Shown here: one piece after another, positions 34,561-45,773 of the stretch
Position numbering within the stretch: position 1 is the first letter of the stretch
Layout: every line of letters begins with the position of its first letter
Source of the DNA: Takakia lepidozioides
Lineage: Eukaryota; Streptophyta; Takakiopsida; Takakiales; Takakiaceae
Direction of reading: 5' to 3'
Assembly: GCA_030704615.1 (NCBI GenBank)
Contig: CM060734.1
Coordinates: 19,404,001-19,468,000 of the forward strand
DNA: 64,000 bases
Made by a program: the position numbers and the translations under genes
Notes under the pieces: generated by a model
Told to the model about the DNA's origin: nothing
Databases searched by the model: none
What the model saw: the letters and a program-made list of their open reading frames with translations, nothing else

Positions 34561-34602
34561 TGATTTTTGCAGAGACAATGATAGCTGAAGGAGCAAGATA
34601 GA

Positions 34603-36490
34603 GTGTGGGTCCATATTCATCAAAGAGGGTCGGATTTCAAGCTCCAGATTACCTATGGTTCCCTGTGGAAGGATAACTACAAAAAACCTCCATGGGTAGA
34701 TGGTCAGCTGGAAGCGGCAGCTGTAGCGGCACAGTTGATAAAATCAGGCACCTCAACCATGACCACAGCTTCTGGAAGAGGATCAAGAGAGGGAGTCCAC
34801 AATGCCTCTTCTGGCACTTATGGGCATGTGAAGATGCTTTATGAGGCAGGCAGACTGAAAGAGGCTCTACAAACTTTAAACCAAAGAGGCATTTCAGCAG
34901 ATGTAGATACGTATGTGTGCATCAAGATGAAAGGCCTAGAAGTTGGAAAGCAGGTGCACACTCACATTGTCCAAGAATGCCTCAACGATCTTTGATCACG
35001 TGGAATATAATGTTGGCAGGATTACCAAGCATGGGCGTGGTACGAATGCTTTGGAGACCTGTGAGCAAATGATGCGCGAAGGGGTGAAGCTCAACCACAT
35101 CGCGTTTGTATGTGTTTGCAATGCGTGTGCAAGCCTGGAAAAGGGGAACGAGGTCCATGGTGACATCGGTCAGAGCTGGAATTGCACCGGATGTCATTCT
35201 GAACACCGCCTTGACCTGGACATGTATGCCAAATGTGGATGCATTGAGGATGCAAAGGGAGTTTTCGACACTATGGCTGAACGAGATGTGGTGTTGTGGA
35301 GTGCGATGCTTGCAGGGTATGCACAACAGGGACGTGGGATGGAAGCTTTGGAGACCTATGATCCAATGATGGGGGAGGGGGTGAAGCCCGGCCACTTTGT
35401 GTGCATTTGCAATGCTTGTGCAAGCATGGCAGCCCTGGACAAGGGCAAAGAGGTGCATGGGGATATCATCAAAGCTGGAATTGTACCAAATGTCATTATG
35501 AACACTGCCCTGGCAGCTCTGGAAAAGGGGAAAGAGGTCCATGGCGACATCTTCAGAGCTGGAATTGTACCAAATGTCAGTCTGAACCATACCTTGGTGG
35601 ACATGTATGCGAAATGTGGGTGCATCGAGCCTGGACGAGGGCAAAGAGGTGCATGGGGTATCATATGCATCAAAGCTGGAATTGTACCAAATGTCATTAT
35701 GAACACTGCCCTGGCAGCTCTGGAAAAAGGGGAAAGAAGTCCATGGCGACATCTTCAGAGCTGGAATTGTACCAAATGTCATGCAGAACCATATCCTGGT
35801 GGACATGTATGCAAAATGTGGGTGCATTGAGCCCTGGACAAGGGCAAAGCGGTGCATGAGGTATCATCAAAGCTATTATGTACCAAATGTCATTATGAAC
35901 ACTGCCCTGGCAGCTCTGGAAAAGGGGAAAGAGGTCCATGGCGACATCTTCAGAGCTGGAATTGTACCAAGTGTCATTCTGAACCATACCCTGGTGGACA
36001 TGTTTGCAAAATGTGGGTGCAAAGGGATCTAGGATCTAGGATGCAAAGGGAGTGTTCGACACTATGGCTGAACGAGATGTGGTGTCGTGGAGTGCGATGC
36101 TTGCAAGGTATGCACAGCAGGGACGTGGGATGGAGGCTTTGGAGACCAATGAGCAAAGGATGGGGGAAGCACATCATGTTTGTGTGCATTTGCAATGCTT
36201 GTACAAGCCTGGCAGCCCTGGAGAAGGGCAAGAGGTGCATGGGGATATCATCAAAGCTGGAATTGTGCCAAATGTCAATCTAAACACTGCCCTGGCAGCT
36301 TTGGAAAAGGGGAAAGAGGTCCCAGGCGACATCTTCAGAGCTGGAATTGTACCAAATGTCAGTTGAACCATACCCTGGTGGACATTTATGTGAAATGTGG
36401 GTGCATCGAGCCTGGACAAGGGCAAAGAGGTGCATGGGGTATCATCAAAGCTGGAATTGTACCAAATGTCACTATGAACACTGCCCTGAG
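34603..36490 (+). pseudogene. PDF-PPR chimera, copy A (internally duplicated)
   Basis: The first ~40 codons hold the second half of an OSB-type PDF motif (IHQRGSDFKLQITYGSLW, then KKPPWVDGQ). A linker (LIKSGTSTMTTASGRGSREG) leads to PLS-type PPR repeats (GRLKEALQTLNQ; GNEVHGDI; DMYAKCGCIEDAKGVFD; ERDVVLWSAMLAGYAQQGRG). From ~35430 a ~200-bp segment encoding KGKEVHGDI(I/F)(K/R)AGIVPNV is repeated in tandem (EKGKEVHGD anchors at about 35518, 35722, 35916, 36301), skipping the intervening repeat halves. Frame changes occur at 34940-34985 and several later points, so it is not functional. PLS-type PPR proteins bind organellar RNA; here only the relic is present. Confidence 0.75.
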
Positions 36491-36494
36491 GTGC

Positions 36495-36960
36495 ATGGTT
36501 GCATCGCCAAAGGCAACAGCTGCAGCGGCACAGTTGATAAAGTCAGGCACCTCAACCATGACCACAACTTCTGGAAGAGGATCAAGAGAGGGAGTCCACA
36601 ATGCCTCTTCTGGCACTTATGGGCATGTGAAGATGCTTTAAGAGCAAGCAGACTGAAAGAGGCTCTACTGACTTTAAACCAAGGAGGCATTTCAGCAGAT
36701 TCAGATACGTATGTCTGTCTCTTGCATAAGTGCATCAAGATGAAAGGCCAAGTGAAGCTAGAAAGCAGGTGCACACTCACATTATCCAAAGTGCACGCCA
36801 AATATTTTTCTACCCAACACCCTTGTCAACATGGATGTTATGTGCGGGAGCATCATGGATGCTCACCAAGTGTTCAACAGAATGCCTCAACGATCTTTCA
36901 TCACGTGGAACACGATGCTTGCAGGGTGTGCACAGCAGGGGCGTGGTATGGAGGCCTTGG
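36495..36960 (+). pseudogene. PDF-PPR chimera, copy B (linker plus first PPR repeats)
   Basis: Restarts inside the same unit: LIKSGTSTMTTTSGRGSREG, then GRLKEALLTLNQGG, VCLLHKCIKMKG and SIMDAHQVFNRMPQRSFITW, with frameshifts near 36640 and 36790. Joined directly to the end of copy A at about 36490. Confidence 0.7.
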
Positions 36961-37060
36961 AGAATGTGGTGAGGGCACCTTCTTCTTCGACCTATTTCAG
37001 CCTGTTTTTCCCTCTCATCAGACTCGGCCCTGAATTTACATATTGAATTGTCAAGGACAA

Positions 37061-38306
37061 TGTGGTGAGGGCACCTTCTTCTTCGACCTATTTCAACCTG
37101 TTTTGCCCTCTCATCAGACTCGGCCCTGAGATGCATATTGAATTCTGTAAGTTAGCTCATTGGGTGGATCTGTGGTGGTTTGGAATGACTATGACAAGTA
37201 ACTGCCGATGTGGCAGCACGAAAGTATCCAAAACAGATAACAGAGATGAGGAGAAGGTGTGGAATGAATACTTTGTTGACCCCAGTGAATGGTAGAACAA
37301 CCGAGGCAAAAAGTTGAATGCCTATTAGATGACAGAGAGTAGCAGACGCAACTCAGCATAGGAACTAGTGTGATTGGGTGTTTCCTAGGTTGTCATTGTC
37401 AGCTTCTAGCAGCAAGGGCAAAGATGAATGCATGGTTTGTGGTGAGGCATGGATAGCTGAAGGAGAAGGGATATAGTGTGGGTCTTGATTCATCCAAGAG
37501 GGCCGGACTTCAAGCTCCAAATTACCTGTGATTCCATGTGGATCAATAGCTACAAGAAACCTAAATGGGTAGATGGTCAACTAAAGGCAATAGCTGTAGC
37601 GGCTCAGTTGATAAAATCAGGCACGTCCTCAACCATGACCGCAGCTTCTGAAAGAGGATCAAGAGAGGGAGTCCACAATGCCTTTTCTGTGGGGCATGTG
37701 AAGATGATTTGTGAGGCAGGCAGACTGACAAAGGCTCTAGGTCTGGAAGCTGGAATCAGGTGCACACTCACATTATCCAAAGTGGATTCATGCCAAATGT
37801 TTTTTCTACTCAACACCCTTGTCAACATGTATGTTAAGTGCGGGAGCATCATGGATGCTCGCCAAGATTTCTACAGAATGCCTCAGCGATCTTTGATCAT
37901 GTGGAATATAATGTTGGCAAGATTTACCAAACATGGGTGTGGTAGGAATGCTTTGGCGACCTATGAGCAAATGTTGCGCAAAGGGGTGAAGCCCAACCAC
38001 ATCACGCTTCCGCATGTTTGTAATGCGTGTGCAAGCCTGGGACCTCTGGAAAAGGGGAAAGAGGTCCATGGTGACATCGTCAAAGCTGGAATTGTATCAG
38101 ATGTCATCCTGAACACTCCCCTGGTGGACGTCTATGCCAAATGTGGGTGCATTAAGGATGCGAAGGGAGTTTTCAACACTATGGCTGAACCAAATGTGGT
38201 GTCATGGAATGCGATGCTTGCAGGGTATGCACAGCAGGGACATGGTATGGAGGCTTTGGAGACCTATGATCAAATGATGGGGGAAGGGGGGCACCTTCTT
38301 CAATAG
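37061..38306 (+). pseudogene. PDF-PPR chimera, copy C (most complete)
   Basis: The first exon part at 37150-37295 encodes DNRDEEKVWNEYFVDPSEW, the first half of an OSB PDF motif. After a candidate intron (37310-~37470), 37476-38306 is open for 276 codons. It contains IHPRGPDFKLQITCDSMWIN, KKPKWVDGQ, the Thr/Ser linker and two to three PPR repeats (LLNTLVNMYVKCGSIMDARQ, KEVHGDIVKAGIVSDVILNT, DVYAKCGCIKDAKGVFNTMA, VVSWNAMLAGYAQQG). It runs into unrelated sequence at 38290. Known OSB proteins bind organellar single-stranded DNA through PDF motifs; a PDF-PPR fusion is my inference from contiguity. A TAG in place of the second Trp of the WW pair (37293) marks decay. Confidence 0.65.
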
Positions 38307-38389
38307 CACAATGGCTACAAGTGGGTAGATGGTCAACTGAAAACAGCAATGGCAGCAGCACAATTGATAGAACAAGGCCCACTGCTAAT

Positions 38390-40075
38390 GAAGGTACCTT
38401 CTTCAACATATTTCACCCTGTTTTCCCCTGCTATCAGAGTCGTCCCTAAATTTTCATGTTGAATTCTACAAGTTAGCTCGTTGGTGGATCTATGGTGGTG
38501 TTGGAGTGATTTTGACATGTTCCTGCCAATGTGGTCGACAAGAAAGTATCGAAAAATAGATAATAGAGATGTGGAGAAGCGCTGGAATGAATACGGTTCC
38601 GACCCCAATCAATGGTGGAACAATCCAGGCAAAAAGGTGAATGTCTGTTGGAAGCAGACGCAAGTCAGCATAGGAACTAGTGTGATAAGTAGGGTTGGGG
38701 TGTTTGCTAGCACAATTCTAGAGTGTTGTTGTCAGCTGCTAGCATCAAGGCAAGGATGTATGCATGATTTGTGCAGAGGCATGGATAGCTGAAGGAGCAG
38801 GGAGCAGTGTGGGTCCAGATTCATCCAAGAGGGCCGGATTTCAAGCTCCAGATCGCCTACAATTCCCTGTGGAAGCAGCACACACCTCGCACACACAAGA
38901 GGTCATCTTGGGTGCATGGTCAGTCAAATCCTCCATGGGTCATGACACAAGGTCGAGGACAATGTGGTGAGGGCACCTTCTTTTTCGACCTATTTCAGCC
39001 TATTTTCCCTCTCATCAGACCTAGCCCTGAATTTACATATTGAATGCTGTAAGTTAGCTCGTTGGGTGGATGTGGGGTGGTTTGGAGTGACTTTGACAAG
39101 TTACTGCTGATGTGGCAATAGGAAAGTACCCAAAAACAGATAACAAGATGAAGAGAAGCTTTGGGATGAACACTTTCCGACCCCAGTCAGTGGGGGGACA
39201 ATGGAGACAAAAAGGTGAGTGTTTGTTCGACTACAGAGAGAAGCAGTTGCAATTCAGAATTGGAACGACTGTTAAGTCCTAGGTTGGGGTGTTTTCTGGA
39301 AGAACTTCACGCCGTCACTGTCAGCTGCTAGCCGCAAGGCTGAGGGTTGTATCCATGATCTGTACATGGGCAGGGATAGCTGAGGGACCAGGGATAGAGG
39401 TCCAGATTCATGTTCAGGTTTAGGCTGAGGGATCAATAGCTAAAAGAAATCAGCTGGAGTAGATGGTCAATTGTTGCAAGTGGAAACAGTAGCGGCAGCA
39501 CAATTGATAGAATGAGGTGTTGCTCAACACATTTCAGCTTGTTTTTCCAAATAGGGTTGGGGTGTAAGAACAAATCTAGGCTGTCATCATCAGCTGCTAG
39601 CAGCAAGACAATGATATATGCATGATTTGTGCAGAGGCATAGATAGTTGAAGGAGCAGGGATAGAGTGTGGGTGCAGATTCACCCAAGAGGGCGGGGCTT
39701 CAAGCTCCAGATTGACTCTATAGCTACAACAAACCTGCATGGGTAGATGGTCAACTAGCAGCAGCGGCACAATTTATAAAATCAGACACTGCTAATGAAA
39801 GCATCTTATTCAACACATTTCACCTTGTTTTTCCCTCTAATCAGAATTGGTACTAAATTTCCATGTTGAATTCTGCAAGTTAGTTGGTTGAGTGAATCTA
39901 GTTTGGAGTGACTTTGACATGATACTGCCAATGTGACAACAGGAAAGTATCAAAAAACAAGTAACAGAGATGAGGAGAAGTTATGGAATGAATACTCCAG
40001 TCAATGATGGGACAACCAAGGCAAAAAAGTGAATGCTTGCTACATTTCATAGACTAGCAAACGCATTCAGAATAG
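38390..40075 (+). pseudogene. Tandem truncated copies of the PDF 5' unit
   Basis: At least three further copies of the unit that begins GAGGGCACCTTCTTC or similar (38391, 38967, and a weaker one near 39795). Each has TTGAATTCTGTAAGTTAG, then a PDF first half (best at 38540-38640: VEKRWNEYGSDPNQWWNN) and a donor AAAAAG|GTGAATG. The PDF second half appears at 38807-38940, with weaker remnants at 39395-39440 and 39680-39760. PPR repeats are absent. Most of this stretch is non-coding remnant. Confidence 0.6.
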
Positions 40076-40079
40076 GAAC

Positions 40080-40877
40080 TAGTTACTTGTCTTCCACATG
40101 AAAGGGAGCATGCACAACCGGCACGAATACAATGCCCATGGAATGTTGTTATTTATATGATTGCAGAGCATAGGTGCAATGACAGACCTGCCAGTCATGT
40201 TACTGGGAACAACGTGGACACAAGTTAGTTCGGACCCCAGAATGTCTAAAATGTCAAGACTAAGCTTTCTGTCCATCATAAAATGCAGTTATGTTGCCCC
40301 CACTCCAGTGGGTTCAGATAGCAATAAATATAATGCCTCTCCAACCACGTTTGTGAACAAAACATCCCACCGAGAATGAGAATACTGACTGTGACAATGC
40401 CGATTCAAAACGACGCATCCCTCAAAAGCACCCGCCACTTTTTCCCGCCCTACTGTCGTGTGGGTGGAGGCTGCCAATCAGAGACATTGCCTCCACTTCA
40501 TGCATGTGTTGTCCATACATGTGGACCAATGTGCACCTCAGCGGATGGTGGAATCAGTATCCCTTTGCTCCTCAAGATGCATGTGCCCATCCGAAATCGT
40601 GCAGCACATGACTTACCCCCTCCAAAAGTCATGTTCTCCAGCCTCACCGAATACATACTCTCCCCACACGACACTGCCATTCAGCACTCCCAAACTCGTT
40701 GAGTTTCCTCAGATCCCCCATTGCCTCGTCGCACTCTCCCTCACCCATTTGCCTGGCCTTGCTGCCTCTTTCATTGCCGCCTCTCGCACTTAGCAATGTC
40801 AGACGCTCAAGAAGGAGTAGACAGCTCCTGGCTGCAAGAGGAAGCTTTTGTTGATGTCGACACTCACAAGGAGTTGG
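40080..40877 (-). other. Unknown open frames, minus strand
   Basis: Short frames include SVRLENMTFGGG before a good donor (G|GTAAGTC, near 40617) and VVGEALYLLLSEPTGVGATY with RKLSLDILDILGSELTCVHV (40350-40100). They could be exons of one small gene, but nothing identifies it. The right boundary coincides with a CACTAG terminus at 40878, as with the unknown ORF at 33361-33921. Confidence 0.25.
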
Positions 40878-41060
40878 CACTAGAAGCATTCGTGTCATTT
40901 ACCACTAGGGTAACGACTCATTTTGAGTCGTAAAAGTCAAAAAACCGGGATCGACTGGAAGTTACAAACGACTAGTTACAACAGACGTGGAAGTTGGGTC
41001 GGACATCCAATGATTGGAGTTGTAAAGGACGCAGACGCGTAAACAACTACTCAGCGATTA
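40878..41060 (+). repeat. CACTA-like 5' terminus and subterminal region (b)
   Basis: Starts CACTAGAAGCATTCGTGTC at 40878, matching 33921 in 18 of the first 19 bases. It is followed by GACTCATTTTGAGTCG (a palindrome, 40916-40931) and several ACGACT words. Confidence 0.5.
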
Positions 41061-41699
41061 TTGTGATTAATGCTGAAGAACCATGTGGTGTAACCAGGCG
41101 GGCTGCCCGTGTGTCTCACCTTTTGGGCTGACTTTGACTTTTCCATCCGGCTGAATGGATTGACTCACCAGAGCGCGATGACGCATGGACACGGACGTGG
41201 ACGATGATGTGGACGCCGACATGGCGGTGCCACGGCGAGCAGCAGTGCTGCCACGTGGCCACAGGCCCGGGGCGCCACATGGTAGTTGACCACATAACTT
41301 GCAGTGCTACATGCCCAATGGCAATTGCGACTGCGGAAGTCGGCACAACCACTGCTTTACTACTTTAAATGAAGTGCTCGAAATTACTTGAACAATCACT
41401 CATAGTAGTTCATGCTTTGAATTTTGGTGTTTGTAATGAGCCAACTAGTACATACGCATGTAATGCCATACAAGAGAACTAATCATGTCATTAGAAATGC
41501 GAAAACAATGAAAGACATGTAATGAAACAAAACAAAATAAAAATGAAATGAAATGAAACAAATGGTACATTACATCAGCGGAAAGCTCAAAGAGCTTATG
41601 ATACAACCAAAGTAAAAAAACAGCCCAAAGCTACTACTGCTCTGGGGATTGCCTAAGGGTCAAGGCCTCATGCAGGTAAGCTGCCAAGCAATTGTGATC

Positions 41700-41875
41700 C
41701 TCATAATGCAAGGCTCAGTGACAGATTGAGTCCCACGGAATAGATCATCTACCCATGCAGGTTTCTTGTAGCTATTGATCCACAGGGAATCATAGGTAAT
41801 CTTGTGCTTGAAATCTGGCCCTCTTGGATGAATCTGGACCCACGCTCTCTTTGCTCCTTCAGCTACGCACAAGTC
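41700..41875 (-). pseudogene. PDF-motif second half adjoining the MULE gene
   Basis: Encodes WVQIHPRGPDFKHKITYDSL, then SYKKPAWVDDLF, the cleanest PDF second half in the window (PDFKHK as in OSB proteins). The DNA upstream (TAGCTGAAGGAGCA) is the same as in the plus-strand PDF units, so this is another copy of that unit in inverted orientation. It directly follows the last MULE exon. Confidence 0.6.
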
Positions 41876-41965
41876 CTTCAGCTGGTGTACAACCTCTTCC
41901 TGGTCCTGGAATCTTGGGTCACGGGTGGATAATTTCCCGAGTAGCCATGCCTCTCCAAAAAGTCT

Positions 41966-44593
41966 TTCTAGCGCGCAAGTGACTTTCCATTCCCATCATC
42001 AACAGCAGTCATAACTGGCTCCCCAGCAGGGTACTCAAGACCCTCCTCCATCATGGCAGTGAGGTCCAAAATCTTTCCTTTTGTAGCTCTCACCAAGGCA
42101 AGAAGGTGTTGCTGGAGAAATCTGTTGTCATCCGTCAGTTCAAGAATAGTTTGCCACTCTGTGGAGATAAGGGCAGGTAGGCTGGGCAGTGGACTTCGAC
42201 CAACGGATGTTCTCTGAGCCATTGAAGGGGAGGTCAGACCTGGGGGAGTTTGTAAAGAGGATGGGATGGAAGAAGGGGAGTCATGACCAGTCATCAAGTT
42301 GTTCAGGCCACCTTTACATGTGCCCATGAGGGGTCCGCAGAACTTTGCAATCAGCCCATCCTCCACTTGGGGGTGCAACATCTTCAGAACCTTCACCTGG
42401 TGTGCACACATATTTCCTTTCTGGGTCCGGGTGTATGAGGCAGATGCACATTGGCATCTGGAATGTCCTTGGCAAGCAAGATTGAAGTGCAAACAAATCC
42501 CTCTTGTCGCTTGTTTCAGATGAACCCATATGCCTTTGCATGTGACATGTACCAGTAATGGGTTAGCACATCACCTGTCAGTTCAGAGATGAGCCAATCC
42601 ACCCGCCTACTACCGAGGACGTTTTTGGTGCTCTTCAATTGCGCTTTCAGGTTCCCGTGGTATGCTTCTATGGCAGCATTAGTGTCTTGAGAGGCATGAG
42701 ATATTGCGGGATCCTTTCATCCACATTTTGGCTTTTGGAAGCCACTCTGTCTCTATGTAGGTGGAGAATTCTGTCTCAGAAGGGTACTTCTCCCGCAGGT
42801 CCAAAATTTTGAGTACGGCCCATGCTTCACCTACATCCCCAGAGGTCTCCTTTCTATCATACATGATTTGTGCCAGGTCTTGTAAGATAGCCGCTCGCAA
42901 TACTGGGTCTTTCACCTTTGCAACTGCATTCTTCTGCCAGGCTCGGCGAACATGCCACAAGCACAAGAAAACAACACAATCCCCCCAAACAGATCTGTTC
43001 TCTTATCAGGTAGGTAAACTGAAATTGTGTAACCGAGACATCATGGTAGGCATATTGCCTGAGTTCATGGACGTACCTAATGGCAGCAATTTCAGCATCA
43101 ACGTCATCCACAATAAATGCATTGGGACGCCAGTCTACTTGCCGACTTGTCATTTGTTTGTTTAGTGCCTCCATCCAAGGCGTCATATCGATGGTTTTGC
43201 ACCTTGCAGTGATAATGTAAGCCACTGGAATACCATTCAGCCAGTCGTCGAATACCATCATGGTATATAACGGGTACTGCAACAACAATCATGTGTAACC
43301 GAAGTGACTTGAAAGGAAATGGTTGCAAAACAGAGTACTTCACACGAAGAACGTAATTTGTCATGCTTTCAAGAAATTTGGGTTAACAATCTGACGAACC
43401 TTCTTTTCATTCGTTCCAAAGGTTGCATCACAAGCAACTATGCGACGATGGCCATGTTTGGGCATCTGTTTTCTCTGCCAATCAGTTTGTATGCCAAGCA
43501 CAAATGGAAGGTCGAGTTTTTTGTCATTCAACGTCCAAGCAGGGTGATTAGACTCTTCATGGTAGTAGAAAACGCTTACTGCGTTTTCATGCACCCACAT
43601 TCGGACACTTTGTGCATCATTGGAGTGCTTTTTGAATGTTTCTTCATCGCACTTGTTGGCAATATTTCGGATGTCATTTGAAAGAAGGAAGGTGTCACGA
43701 GTAACCTCGAACCCCCCATCCATGATTTCCCTCACCCTCTGCGTATGCTTGGCCATTATCTTGTTGATGCTTAGTCCGAGACGGAGGTTGTGTAACACCC
43801 ATGATTTCATCTCATCGCTCAGGTGGGGAGTTAATGAAACGCGACCTACTTGATGCGCAAGTCCATGGCAGACTTGTCCAGCCCCATTCACATGTCTCTT
43901 TTCATAATAGACCAGCTCTGCAATATCAGGGTCCACATAGCATTGCTTCACTACAAACCTGCACATGCATCCCCTCTTGATGCCTTCCCCCGATTTTGTT
44001 TGTGTGGTCCTCATTTGTTTTGGCTTTGCTTCAGTGGAAGCGGCCGTGGCTCTTGGCTTCCTCCCCTTCTTCTTGGTAGGCTTCACTCGGCGTTTCTTGT
44101 GTGCCATTGCAAGGGTAACCTCCAAGAGGGAACTAGTTCTGTCCTGTGGACCATATGAGCAGTGATACCTACAATAACAAAAAAACAATCCGTTACTATG
44201 ACACCAAGGGGATTCAGGCACTCGGACATTCATGGAAATCATTCAGTAGCCCTTGCAACACATGACCTGCAGCCCAATGTACCTTGTTGTAGTCCTGGCA
44301 CTGTTGCTGCGAGGAGCTAAGAGAGACCCCTCCGGATGGCATCTTTGCTGATGCCTGCTGAAAGTGCATGGGCCATCTGAACGGGAAGACTCCCCTATAA
44401 TGAAATCAGCAACTCGATTCCAGGGAATGTAGGCGACTTCGGCAGAGTTTTGGCCAGGAGGCTTGCCATGCCATTGGAAACGCCACTGCAGTACATGATG
44501 GTTAAAAGCACCTACACTGGGCATTTGAACTTGGTTTCGAAGCAGCAAAACAAGATGGGATGCAGTGTTTTCTTCATTCTCGGCAACAGACAT
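41966..44593 (-). pseudogene. MULE transposase with SWIM zinc finger, nearly intact
   Basis: Exons: 44593-44283, 44168-43400, 43276-43077, 42994-~42525, ~42500-41966. The first two introns and the third (42995-43076) have GT-AG ends and restore the frame. Order of parts: N-terminal region; Lys/Arg-rich stretch (KKRRVKPTKKKGRK); WRKY-GCM-like zinc cluster (CMCRFVVKQCYVDPD, then EKRHVNGAGQVCH); MULE core with ACDATFGTNEKK (first Asp), TMMVFDDWLNGIPVAYI, CLWHVRRAWQKNA and NAAIEAYHGNL (catalytic Glu); SWIM finger CQCASASY..NMCAHQVKVL; Ser/Pro-rich tail. A 1-base frameshift near 42712 separates WLPKAKMWMK from the Glu segment, and a TAG closes the frame at 41966. ATG 44593 is the first in frame. 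The family is clear; activity is unlikely. Confidence 0.85.
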
Positions 44594-44959
44594 ATCGTGG
44601 CGCAATTCAGGGACCTGAGGCACGGCTGGTATTGGCTGCACGTTGTGCTTTCGTGGTCAGAACAGTTTGAGAGGACCATGAAAGGAAGGTGACGATTGGA
44701 GGTTGCCCCTCATTACACATACTTCCTGGTCTCATCCATCCGTACCTACATACATCCATCCTAAATCCTAGAAGTCCCAATCCATAAAATAATACTAAAT
44801 TTCAAATTTGAATTTTGAAATTTGAACATGTACAACCTTGTGTATACATGCATATGTGAGGGCTTCCCGCCTATGGTCATCATGTGACTTTCGTGATGGT
44901 CATCATGTTACTTTCGTGACCATCATGTATGTGTCATTTGCCATGTATGGATCCATGTT

Positions 44960-45185
44960 TTCGACTCCCGATGTGTCCCGCGCGATGTTGGGTTGTGGTG
45001 ACAGGTGTCATGTGCCACCTGGTGGGGGGCATGATGGGTGGGATGGCGCCAGGGCGCGGCGACCGCGAGCCGCGCAGGAGCCGGGGAAGGGGGTGCGGCT
45101 GGGGTGGCGGGGGATGCCACGCAGGCAGGACCGAAGGGGTCGCATTAAACTCCCGGGGCTTTTCTAATGTGCGCCGTGTTTTAAG
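44960..45185. repeat. GC-rich dispersed repeat, copy B (inverted relative to copy A)
   Basis: Reverse complement of 20295-20612 without the cytosine expansion: TTGGGTTGTGGTGACAGGTG, GGCGACCGCGAGCCGCGCAG, GGCAGGACCGAAGGGG and TTTTCTAATGTGCG in that order. No coding evidence; its two ORFs are low-complexity. Confidence 0.7.
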
Positions 45186-45773
45186 GAAACCGTTAATCAT
45201 AAATTCGCGTCATCTTTTATTAACCTCCTCCCTGCTCCCTCAGGTGACTCCAGCCTACCTTGTGGGATGCGGTAGGGCCTATAACCTTCTCCCCCTTCCC
45301 CTAGGTGAGTCTGGGTTCAAGTGCGGGATAACCTTCCCCGATCCCTTAGATGCATTTGGAGCAGAGGTTATCTTTTCCTTCCACTATAATTAAAGGCCCT
45401 GATTTGTGTGCAATCCCCGTTGTTTCCCTTCAAGAACAAAACAAACTATTTTCACAACTAAACGCGGGAAATCAATCCACACACATCACGGTAACAGGAA
45501 TTAGGCACCGAACTGTCTGCTGTAAGAAAAATCTCCAATTGCAAAGCCTGCTACATTGAGGATGCACTGGACTGTAACCATTGCGTCAACTACAAATTGC
45601 AGGCGTATGTAATCAAACAGGAGCCGATACATTTGAAGCTTTCTTACTAAGGCCAGAAGATAACGTAGATATTCCATCTTTAAGATATTTATTTAAGAGA
45701 ATAAATGAGACCCGCTTACCATCACATGTAACAAAATCAATGATATTCAATTGGACCCAACTTCTGGAGCCAT

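Noticed and set aside
44929-45393. 154-codon ORF
   Set aside because: It lies over the inverted copy of the same GC-rich repeat and has no recognisable protein content.
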